In this document: in pieces, positions 50,740 to 62,565 of the stretch
Position numbering within the stretch: the stretch's first letter is position 1
How the letters are laid out: each line of letters begins with the position of its first letter
Assembly (NCBI RefSeq): GCF_051020985.1
Contig: NW_027475130.1
Coordinates: 11,736,001-11,800,000 of the forward strand
Length of the DNA stretch: 64,000 bases
DNA from: Nomia melanderi
Lineage: Eukaryota; Arthropoda; Insecta; Hymenoptera; Halictidae
Direction: 5' to 3'
Made by a program: the position numbers and the translations under genes
The notes under the pieces: generated by a model
Database searches by the model: none
Seen by the model: the letters and a program-made list of their open reading frames with translations, nothing else
Told to the model about the DNA's origin: nothing

Positions 50740-51039
50740 TAGCACCCGAGATATCGCCAGATATATATTTGATTTTTCCCTAACCCTGAGTGTCCAGCCC
50801 CATGAGACTGTGGCTTTCTCGGCCCCTGGTTGTCCGAGGTCGTTCCCGCTGCACAGATGCATGCGCCAGGGCCTACTGCAGATAATTCACTTTGGTTTAT
50901 TGCGCTATCTCTAATAGCACCCGAGATATCACCAGATATATATTGGATTTTCCCCTGACCCTGAGTGTCCGGCCCCATGAGACTGTGGTTTTCTCGGCCC
51001 CTGGTGGTCCGAGGTCGTTCCCGCTGCACAGATTCATGA

Positions 51040-53642
51040 GCCAGGGCCTCCTACAGACAATGCACTTTGATTTATTGCGCTATCTGTAATAGCACCCGAG
51101 ATATCACCAGATATATACTGGATTTTCCCCTGTCCCTCAGTGTCCGGCCCCATGAGACAGTCGTTTTCTCGGCCCATGGTGGTCCGAGGTCGTTCCCGCT
51201 GCACAGATTCATGTGCCAGGGCCTCCTACAGACAATGCACTTTGATGTATTGCGCTATCTGTAATAGCACCCGAGATATCACCAGATATATATTGGATTT
51301 TACCCAGACCATGAGTGTCCGGCCCCATGAGACTGTGGTTTTTTCGGCCCCTGATGGTCCGAGGTCGTTCCCGCTGCACAGATTCATGCGCCAGGGCCTC
51401 CTACAGACAATGCACTTTGATTTATTGCGCTATCTGTAATAGCACCCGAGATATCACCAGATATATATTGGATTTTCCCCTGACCCTGAGTGTCCGGCCC
51501 CATGAGACTGTGGTTGTCTCGGCCCCTGGAGGTCCGAGGACGTTCCCGCTGCACAGATTCATGCGCCAGCGCCTCCTGCAGATAATTCACTTTGGTTTAT
51601 TGCGCTATCTCTAATAGCACCCGAGATATCACCAGATATATACTGGATTTTTCACTGACCCTGAGTGTCCGGCCCCATGAGACGGTCGTTTTCTCAGCCC
51701 CTGGTGGCCCGAGGTCGTTCCCGCTGCACAGATTCATGCGCCAGGGCCTCCTGCAGATAATTCACTTTGGTTTATTGCGCTATCTCTAATAGCACCCGAG
51801 ATATCACCAGATATATATTGGATTTTTCCCTGACCCTGAGTGTCCGGCCCCATGAGACGATGGTTTTATCGGCCCATGGTGGTCCGAGGTCGTTCCCGCT
51901 GCACAGATTCATGCGTCAGGGCCTCCTGCAGACAATGCACTTTGATTTATCGAGCTATCTCTAATGGCACCCGATATATCACCAGATATATAATGGATTT
52001 TTCCCTGACCCTGAGTGTCCGGCCACATGAGACTGTGGTTTTCTCGGCCCCTGGTGGCCCGAGGTCGTTCCCGCTGCACAGATTCATGCGCCGGGGCCTC
52101 CTACAGACAATGCACTTTGATTTATTGGGCTATCTGTAATAGCACCCGAGATATCACCAGATATATATTGGATTTTACCCTGACCATGAGTGTCCGGCCC
52201 CATGAGACTGTGGTTTTTTCGGCCCCTGGTGGTCCGAGGTCGTTCCCGCTGCACAGATTCATGCGCCAGGGCCTCCTGCAGATAATTCACTTTGGTTTAT
52301 TGCGCTATCTCTAATAGCACCCGAGATATCACCAGATATATACTGGATTTTCCCCTGACCCTGAGTGTCCGGCCCCATGAGACTGTGGTTTTCTCGGCCG
52401 CTGGTGGTCCGAGGTCGTTCCCGCTGCACAGATTCATGCGCCAGGGCCTCCTACAGACAATGCACTTTGATTTATTGCGCTATCTGTAATAGCACCCGAG
52501 ATATCACCAGATATATATTGGATTTTTCACTGACCCTGAGTGTCCGGCCCCATGAGACGGTCGTTTTCTCGGCCCCTGGTGGTCCGAGGTCGTTCCCGCT
52601 GCACAGATTCATGCGCCAGGGCCTCCTGCAGATAATTCACTTTGGTTTATTGCGCTATCTCTATTAGCACCCGAGATATCACCAGATATATATTGGATTT
52701 TTCCTCGACCCTGAGTGTCCGGCCCCATGAGACGGTGGTTTTCTCGGCCCCTTGTGGTCAGAGGTCGCTCCCGCTGCACAGATTCATGCGCCAGGGCCTC
52801 CTACAGACAATGCAGTTTGGTTTATTGCGCTATCTCTAATAGCACCCGAGATATCACCAGATATATAGTGGATTTTCGACAGACCCTGAGTGTCCGTCCC
52901 CATGAGACGGTGGTGTTCTCGGCCCCTGGTGGTCCGAGGTCGTTCCCGCTGCACAGATTCATGCGCCAGGGTCTCCTACAGACAATGCACTTTGATTCAT
53001 TGCGCTATCTGTAATAGCACCCGAGATATCACCACATATATATTGGATTTTCCCCTGACCTTGAGTGTCCGGCCCCATGAGACTGTGGTTTTCTCGGTCC
53101 CTGGAGGTCCGAGAACGTTCCCGCTGCACAGATTCATGCGCCAGGGCCTCCTACAGACAATGCACTTTGGTTTATTGCGCTATCTCTAATAGCACCCGAG
53201 ATAACACCAGATATATATTGGATTTTCCCCTGACCCTGAGTGTCCGGCCCCATGAGACTGTGGTTTTCTCGGCCCCTGGTGGTCCGAGGTCGTTCCCGCT
53301 GCACAGATTCATGCGCCAGGGCCTCCTGCAGATAATTCACTTTGATTTATTGCGCTATCTGTAATAGCACCCGAGATATCACCAGATATATATTGGATTT
53401 TTCACTGACCCTGAGTGTCCGGCCCCATGAGACGGTGGTTTTCTCGGCCCCTGGTGTTCCGAGGTCGTTCCCGCTGCACAGATGCATGCGGCATGCCCTC
53501 CTGCAGATAATTCACTTTGGTTTATTGCGCTATCTCTAATAGCACCCGAGATATCACCAGATATATATTGGATTTTCCCCTGACCCTGAGTGTCCGGCCC
53601 CATTAGACTGTGGTTTTCTCGGCCCCTGGTGGTCCGAGGTCG
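51040..53642 (+). repeat. 2.6-kb block, copy 1
   Basis: Matches 59963-62565 at a constant 8923-bp offset (51 monomers less two bases). Few changes are visible: 'ccctcag' for 'ccctgag' near 51128, 'attgggctatc' for 'attgcgctatc' at 52125, and 'gggcctcc' for 'gggcggcc' near 53145. Confidence 0.92.
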
Positions 53643-55016
53643 TTCCCGCTGCCCAGATTCATGCGCCAGGGCCTCCTGCAGATAATTCACTTTGGTTTAT
53701 TGCGCTGTATCTAATAGCACCCGAGATATCACCAGATATATATTGGATTTTCCCCTGACCCTGAGTGTCCGGCCCCATGAGACTGTGGTTTTCTCGGCCC
53801 CTGGTGGTCCGAGGTCTTTCCCGCTGCCCAGATACATGCGCCAGGGCCTCCTGCAGATAATTCACTTTGATTTATTGCGCTATCTGTAATAGCACCCGAC
53901 ATATCACCAGATATATATAGCATTTTTCCCTGACCCTGAGTGTCCGGCCCCATGAGACGGTGGTTTTCTCGGCCCCTGGTGGTCCGAGGTTGTTCCCGCT
54001 GCAGAGATTCATGCGCCAGGGCCTCCTACAGACAATGCACTTTGATTTATTGCTCTATCTGTAATAGCACCCGAGATATCACCAGATATATATTGCATTT
54101 TTCCCTGACCCTGAGTGTCCGGCCCCATGAGACGGTGGTTTTCTCGGCCCCTGGTTGTCCGAGGTCGTTCCCGCTGCACAGATGCATGGGCCATGGCCTC
54201 CTGCAGATAATTCACTTTGGTTTATTGCTCTATCTGTAATAGCACCCGAGATATCGCCAGATATATATTGGATTTTCCCCTGACCCTGAGAGTCCGGCCC
54301 CATGAGACGGTGGTTGTCTCGGCCCCTGGTGGTCCGAGGTCGTTCCCGCTGCACAGATTCATGCGCCAGGGCCTCCTACAGACAATGCACTTTGATTTAT
54401 TGTGCTATCTGTAATATAACCCGAGATATCACCAGATATATATTGGATTTTCCCCTGACCCTGAGTGTCCGGCCCCATGAGACGGTGGTTGTCTCGGCCC
54501 CGGGTGGTCCTAGGTCGTTCCCGCTGCACAGATTCGTGCGCCAGGGCCTCCTACAGACAATGCACTTTGATTTATTGCGCTATCTGTAATAGCACCCGAG
54601 ATATCACCAGATCTATATTGGATTTTCCCCTGACCCTGAGTATCCGGCCCCATGAGACTGTGGTTTTTTCGGCCCCTGGTGGTCCGAGGTCGTTCCCGCT
54701 GCACAGATTCATGCGCCAGGGCCTCCTGCAGATAATTCACTTTGGTTTATTGCGCTATCTCTAATAGCACCCGAGATATCACCAGATATATACTGGATTT
54801 TCCCCTGACCCTGAGTGTCCGGCCCCATGAGACTGTGGTTTTCTCGGCCCCTGGTGGTCCGAGGTCGTTGCCGCTTCACAGATTCATGCGCCAGGGCCTT
54901 CTACAGACAATGCACTTTCATTTATTGCGTTATCTGTAATAGCACCCGAGATATCACCAGATATATATTGGATTTTACCCTGACCCTGAGTGTCCGGCCC
55001 CATGAGACGGTGGTTG

Positions 55017-57465
55017 TCTCGGCCCCTGGTGGTCCGAGGTCGTTCCCGCTGCACAGATTCATGCGCCAGGGCCTCCTACAGACAATGCACTTCGATTTAT
55101 TGCGCTATCTGTAATAGCACCCGAGATATCACGGGATATATACTGGATTTTCCTCTGTCCCTGAGTGTCCGGCCCCATGAGACAGTCGTTTTCTCGGCCC
55201 ATGGTGGTCCGAGGTCGTTCCCGCTGCACAGATTCATGTGCCAGGGCCTCCTACAGACAATGCACTTTGATTTATTGCGCTATCTGTAATAGCACCCGAG
55301 ATATCACCAGATATATATTGGATTTTACCCTGACCATGAGTGTCCGGCCCCATGATACTGTGGTTTTTTCGGCCCCTGATGGTCCGAGGTCGTTCCCGCT
55401 GCACAGATTCATGCGCCAGGGCCTCCTACAGACAATGCACTTTGATTTATTGCGCTATCTGTAATAGCACCCGAGATATCACCAGATATATATTGGATTT
55501 TCCCCTGACCCTGAGTGTCCGGCCCCATGAGACTGTGGTTGTCACGGCCCCTGGAAGTCCGAGGACGTTCCCGCTGCACAGATTCATGCGCCAGCGCCTC
55601 CTGCAGATAATTCAGTTTGGTTTATTGCGCTATCTCTAATAGCACCCGAGATATCACCAGATATATACTGGATTTTCCCCTGACCCTGAGTGTCCGGCCC
55701 CATGAGACGGTGGTTTTCTCGGCCCCTGGTGGTCCGAGGTCGTTCCCGCTGCACAGATTCATGCGCCAGGACCTCCTACAGACAATGCACTTTGATTTAT
55801 TGCGCTATCTGACATAGCAGCCGAGATATCACCAGATATATATTGGATTTTTCACTGACCCTGAGTATCCGGCCCCATGAGACTGTGGTTTTCTCGGCCC
55901 CTGGTGGTCCGAGGTCGTTCCCGCTGCACAGATTCATGCGTCAGGGCCTCCTGCAGACAATGCACTTTGATTTATCGAGCTATCTCTAATGGCACCCGAT
56001 ATATCACCAGATATATAATGTATTTTTCCCTGACCCTGAGTGTCCGGCCACATGAGACTGTGGTTTTCTCGGCCCCTGGTGGCCCGAGGTCGTTCCCGCT
56101 GCACAGATTCATGCGCCAGGGTCTCCTACAGACAATGCACATTGATTTATTGCGCTATCTGTAATAGCACCCGAGATATCACCAGATATATATTGGATTT
56201 TTACTCGACCCTGAGTGTCCGGCCCCATGAGACGGTGGTTTTCTTGGCCCCTTGTGGTCAGAGGTCGCTCCCGCTGCACAGATTCATGCGCCAGGGCCTC
56301 CTACAGACAATGCAGTTTGGTTTATTGCGCTATCTCTAATAGCACCCGAGATATCACCAGATATATAGTGGATTTTCGCCAGACCCTGAGTGTCCGTCCC
56401 CATGAGACGGTGGTTTTCTCGGCCCCTGGTGGTCCGAGGTCGTTCCCGCTGCACAGATTCATGCGCCAGGACCTCCTACAGACTGTGTACTTTGATTTAT
56501 TGTACTATCTGTAATAGCACCCGAGATATCACCAGATATATATTGGATTTTTCCCTAACCCTGAGTGTCCAGCCCCATGAGACTGTGGCTTTCTCGGCCC
56601 CTGGTTGTCCGAGGTCGTTCCCGCTGCACAGATTCATGCGCCAGGGCGTCCTGCAGTTAATTCACTTTGGTTTATTGCGCTATCTATAATAGCACCCGAA
56701 ATATCACCAGATATATGCTGGATTTTCACATGACCTTGGGTGACGGATTCCGAATATCTGTAATTTTCTCGGCCCCTGGTGGTTCGAGGTCGTTCCTGCT
56801 GCACAGACTCATTCGCCTGTGCCTCCTACAGACAATGCACTTTGATTTATCGCGCTATCTGTAATAGCACCCGAGATATCACCAGATATATATTGGATTT
56901 TTCCCCGACCCTGAGTCTCCGCCCCATGTGTCGGTGGTTTTCTCGGCCCCTGGTGGTCCGAGGTCGATCCCGCTGCACAGATTCATGCGCTAGGCCCTCC
57001 TACAGATAAGGCACTTTGATTTATTGCGCTATCTGTAATAGCACCCGAGATATCGCCAGATATATATTTGATTTTTCCCCGACCCTGAGCGTCCGGCCCC
57101 ATGAGACGGTGGTTTTCTCGGCCCCTGGTGGTCCGAGGTCGTTCCCGCTGCACAGATGCATGCGCCAGGGCCTCCTGCAGATAATTCACTTTGATTTATC
57201 GCGCTATCTCTAATAGCACCCGAGATATCACCAGATACGTATTGGATTTTCCCCAGACCCAGAGTGCCCGGCCCCATGAGACGGTGGTTTTCTCGGCCCC
57301 TGGTGATCCGAGGTCGTTCCCGCTGAACAGATTCATTCGCAAGGGCCTCCTGCAGACAATGCTCTTTGATTTATTGCGCTATCTGCAATAGCACCCGAGA
57401 TATCAGCAGATATATTTTTGATTTTTCCCTGTCCCTGAGTGTCCGGCCCCATGAGACTGTGGTTT
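55017..57465 (+). repeat. 14-mer HOR, copy 1 (2449 bp)
   Basis: Fourteen monomers with one deletion (class 8, 56865). It is followed directly by a second copy. Tags in order: 'cacgggatatatactgg', 'catgatactgtgg', 'ctggaagtccgagg', 'ctgacatagcagccg', 'gatatataatgtat', 'ctgtgtactttg', segment D, 'agatacgtattgg', 'gatatatttttg'. Confidence 0.95.
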
Positions 57466-59914
57466 TCTCGGCCCCTGGTGGTCCGAGGTCGTTCCCGCTG
57501 CACAGATTCATGCGCCAGGGCCTCCTACAGACAATGCACTTCGATTTATTGCGCTATCTGTAATAGCACCCGAGATATCACGGGATATATACTGGATTTT
57601 CCTCTGTCCCTGAGTGTCCGGCCCCATGAGACAGTCGTTTTCTCGGCCCATGGTGGTCCGAGGTCGTTCCCGCTGCACAGATTCATGTGCCAGGGCCTCC
57701 TACAGACAATGCACTTTGATTTATTGCGCTATCTGTAATAGCACCCGAGATATCACCAGATATATATTGGATTTTACCCTGACCATGAGTGTCCGGCCCC
57801 ATGATACTGTGGTTTTTTCGGCCCCTGATGGTCCGAGGTCGTTCCCGCTGCACAGATTCATGCGCCAGGGCCTCCTACAGACAATGCACTTTGATTTATT
57901 GCGCTATCTGTAATAGCACCCGAGATATCACCAGATATATATTGGATTTTCCCCTGACCCTGAGTGTCCGGCCCCATGAGACTGTGGTTGTCACGGCCCC
58001 TGGAAGTCCGAGGACGTTCCCGCTGCACAGATTCATGCGCCAGCGCCTCCTGCAGATAATTCAGTTTGGTTTATTGCGCTATCTCTAATAGCACCCGAGA
58101 TATCACCAGATATATACTGGATTTTCCCCTGACCCTGAGTGTCCGGCCCCATGAGACGGTGGTTTTCTCGGCCCCTGGTGGTCCGAGGTCGTTCCCGCTG
58201 CACAGATTCATGCGCCAGGACCTCCTACAGACAATGCACTTTGATTTATTGCGCTATCTGACATAGCAGCCGAGATATCACCAGATATATATTGGATTTT
58301 TCACTGACCCTGAGTATCCGGCCCCATGAGACTGTGGTTTTCTCGGCCCCTGGTGGTCCGAGGTCGTTCCCGCTGCACAGATTCATGCGTCAGGGCCTCC
58401 TGCAGACAATGCACTTTGATTTATCGAGCTATCTCTAATGGCACCCGATATATCACCAGATATATAATGTATTTTTCCCTGACCCTGAGTGTCCGGCCAC
58501 ATGAGACTGTGGTTTTCTCGGCCCCTGGTGGCCCGAGGTCGTTCCCGCTGCACAGATTCATGCGCCAGGGTCTCCTACAGACAATGCACATTGATTTATT
58601 GCGCTATCTGTAATAGCACCCGAGATATCACCAGATATATATTGGATTTTTACTCGACCCTGAGTGTCCGGCCCCATGAGACGGTGGTTTTCTTGGCCCC
58701 TTGTGGTCAGAGGTCGCTCCCGCTGCACAGATTCATGCGCCAGGGCCTCCTACAGACAATGCAGTTTGGTTTATTGCGCTATCTCTAATAGCACCCGAGA
58801 TATCACCAGATATATAGTGGATTTTCGCCAGACCCTGAGTGTCCGTCCCCATGAGACGGTGGTTTTCTCGGCCCCTGGTGGTCCGAGGTCGTTCCCGCTG
58901 CACAGATTCATGCGCCAGGACCTCCTACAGACTGTGTACTTTGATTTATTGTACTATCTGTAATAGCACCCGAGATATCACCAGATATATATTGGATTTT
59001 TCCCTAACCCTGAGTGTCCAGCCCCATGAGACTGTGGCTTTCTCGGCCCCTGGTTGTCCGAGGTCGTTCCCGCTGCACAGATTCATGCGCCAGGGCGTCC
59101 TGCAGTTAATTCACTTTGGTTTATTGCGCTATCTATAATAGCACCCGAAATATCACCAGATATATGCTGGATTTTCACATGACCTTGGGTGACGGATTCC
59201 GAATATCTGTAATTTTCTCGGCCCCTGGTGGTTCGAGGTCGTTCCTGCTGCACAGACTCATTCGCCTGTGCCTCCTACAGACAATGCACTTTGATTTATC
59301 GCGCTATCTGTAATAGCACCCGAGATATCACCAGATATATATTGGATTTTTCCCCGACCCTGAGTCTCCGCCCCATGTGTCGGTGGTTTTCTCGGCCCCT
59401 GGTGGTCCGAGGTCGATCCCGCTGCACAGATTCATGCGCTAGGCCCTCCTACAGATAAGGCACTTTGATTTATTGCGCTATCTGTAATAGCACCCGAGAT
59501 ATCGCCAGATATATATTTGATTTTTCCCCGACCCTGAGCGTCCGGCCCCATGAGACGGTGGTTTTCTCGGCCCCTGGTGGTCCGAGGTCGTTCCCGCTGC
59601 ACAGATGCATGCGCCAGGGCCTCCTGCAGATAATTCACTTTGATTTATCGCGCTATCTCTAATAGCACCCGAGATATCACCAGATACGTATTGGATTTTC
59701 CCCAGACCCAGAGTGCCCGGCCCCATGAGACGGTGGTTTTCTCGGCCCCTGGTGATCCGAGGTCGTTCCCGCTGAACAGATTCATTCGCAAGGGCCTCCT
59801 GCAGACAATGCTCTTTGATTTATTGCGCTATCTGCAATAGCACCCGAGATATCAGCAGATATATTTTTGATTTTTCCCTGTCCCTGAGTGTCCGGCCCCA
59901 TGAGACTGTGGTTT
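57466..59914 (+). repeat. 14-mer HOR, copy 2 (2449 bp)
   Basis: Directly adjacent to copy 1, with all its tags at a constant 2449-bp offset. I found no difference at any position compared, although I did not align every base. The match continues to 59990. This looks like the most recent large duplication in the window, or an assembly duplication. Confidence 0.94.
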
Positions 59915-59962
59915 TCTCGGCCCCTGGTGGTCCGAGGTCGTTCCCGCTGCACAGATTCATGC

Positions 59963-62565
59963 GCCAGGGCCTCCTACAGACAATGCACTTTGATTTATTG
60001 CGCTATCTGTAATAGCACCCGAGATATCACCAGATATATACTGGATTTTCCCCTGTCCCTGAGTGTCCGGCCCCATGAGACAGTCGTTTTCTCGGCCCAT
60101 GGTGGTCCGAGGTCGTTCCCGCTGCACAGATTCATGTGCCAGGGCCTCCTACAGACAATGCACTTTGATGTATTGCGCTATCTGTAATAGCACCCGAGAT
60201 ATCACCAGATATATATTGGATTTTACCCTGACCATGAGTGTCCGGCCCCATGAGACTGTGGTTTTTTCGGCCCCTGATGGTCCGAGGTCGTTCCCGCTGC
60301 ACAGATTCATGCGCCAGGGCCTCCTACAGACAATGCACTTTGATTTATTGCGCTATCTGTAATAGCACCCGAGATATCACCAGATATATATTGGATTTTC
60401 CCCTGACCCTGAGTGTCCGGCCCCATGAGACTGTGGTTGTCTCGGCCCCTGGAGGTCCGAGGACGTTCCCGCTGCACAGATTCATGCGCCAGCGCCTCCT
60501 GCAGATAATTCACTTTGGTTTATTGCGCTATCTCTAATAGCACCCGAGATATCACCAGATATATACTGGATTTTTCACTGACCCTGAGTGTCCGGCCCCA
60601 TGAGACGGTCGTTTTCTCAGCCCCTGGTGGCCCGAGGTCGTTCCCGCTGCACAGATTCATGCGCCAGGGCCTCCTGCAGATAATTCACTTTGGTTTATTG
60701 CGCTATCTGTAATAGCACCCGAGATATCACCAGATATATATTGGATTTTCCCCTGACCCTGAGTGTCCGGCCCCATGAGACGATGGTTTTATCGGCCCAT
60801 GGTGGTCCGAGGTCGTTCCCGCTGCACAGATTCATGCGTCAGGGCCTCCTGCAGACAATGCACTTTGATTTATCGAGCTATCTCTAATGGCACCCGATAT
60901 ATCACCAGATATATAATGGATTTTTCCCTGACCCTGAGTGTCCGGCCACATGAGACTGTGGTTTTCTCGGCCCCTGGTGGCCCGAGGTCGTTCCCGCTGC
61001 ACAGATTCATGCGCCGGGGCCTCCTACAGACAATGCACTTTGATTTATTGCGCTATCTGTAATAGCACCCGAGATATCACCAGATATATATTGGATTTTA
61101 CCCTGACCATGAGTGTCCGGCCCCATGAGACTGTGGTTTTTTCGGCCCCTGGTGGTCCGAGGTCGTTCCCGCTGCACCGATTCATGCGCCAGGGCCTCCT
61201 GCAGATAATTCACTTTGGTTTATTGCGCTATCTCTAATAGCACCCGAGATATCACCAGATATATACTGGATTTTCCCCTGACCCTGAGTGTCCGGCCCCA
61301 TGAGACTGTGGTTTTCTCGGCCGCTGGTGGTCCGAGGTCGTTCCCGCTGCACAGATTCATGCGCCAGGGCCTCCTACAGACAATGCACTTTGATTTATTG
61401 CGCTATCTGTAATAGCACCCGAGATATCACCAGATATATATTGGATTTTTCACTGACCCTGAGTGTCCGGCCCCATGAGACGGTCGTTTTCTCGGCCCCT
61501 GGTGGTCCGAGGTCGTTCCCGCTGCACAGATTGATGCGCCAGGGCCTCCTGCAGATAATTCACTTTGGTTTATTGCGCTATCTCTATTAGCACCCGAGAT
61601 ATCACCAGATATATATTGGATTTTTCCTCGACCCTGAGTGTCCGGCCCCATGAGACGGTGGTTTTCTCGGCCCCTTGTGGTCAGAGGTCGCTCCCGCTGC
61701 ACAGATTCATGCGCCAGGGCCTCCTACAGACAATGCAGTTTGGTTTATTGCGCTATCTCTAATAGCACCCGAGATATCACCAGATATATAGTGGATTTTC
61801 GCCAGACCCTGAGTGTCCGTCCCCATGAGACGGTGGTGTTCTCGGCCCCTGGTGGTCCGAGGTCGTTCCCGCTGCACAGATTCATGCGCCAGGGTCTCCT
61901 ACAGGCAATGCACTTTGATTCATTGCGCTATCTGTAATAGCACCCGAGATATCACCACATATATATTGGATTTTCCCCTGACCTTGAGTGTCCGGCCCCA
62001 TGAGACTGTGGTTTTCTCGGTCCCTGGAGGTCCGAGAACGTTCCCGCTGCACAGATTCATGCGCCAGGGCGGCCTACAGACAATGCACTTTGGTTTATTG
62101 CGCTATCTCTAATAGCACCCGAGATAACACCAGATATATATTGGATTTTCCCCTGACCCTGAGTGTCCGGCCCCATGAGACTGTGGTTTTCTCGGCCCCT
62201 GGTGGTCCGAGGTCGTTCCCGCTGCACAGATTCATGCGCCAGGGCCTCCTGCAGATAATTCACTTTGATTTATTGCGCTATCTGTAATAGCACCCGAGAT
62301 ATCACCAGATATATATTGGATTTTTCACTGACCCTGAGTGTCCGGCCCCATGAGACGGTCGTTTTCTCGGCCCCTGGTGTTCCGAGGTCGTTCCCGCTGC
62401 ACAGATGCATGCGGCAGGGCCTCCTGCAGATAATTCACTTTGGTTTATTGCGCTATCTCTAATAGCACCCGAGATATCACCAGATATATATTGGATTTTC
62501 CCCTGACCCTGAGTGTCCGGCCCCATTAGACTGTGGTTTTCTCGGCCCCTGGTGGTCCGAGGTCG
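59963..62565 (+). repeat. 2.6-kb block, copy 2
   Basis: Second copy of 51040-53642. It begins right after the two 14-mer copies and ends inside the monomer at 62463, where the sequence switches ('gaggtcgctcccgctgcac' for 'gaggtcgttcccgctgccc') to the equivalent of 58710. Confidence 0.92.
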
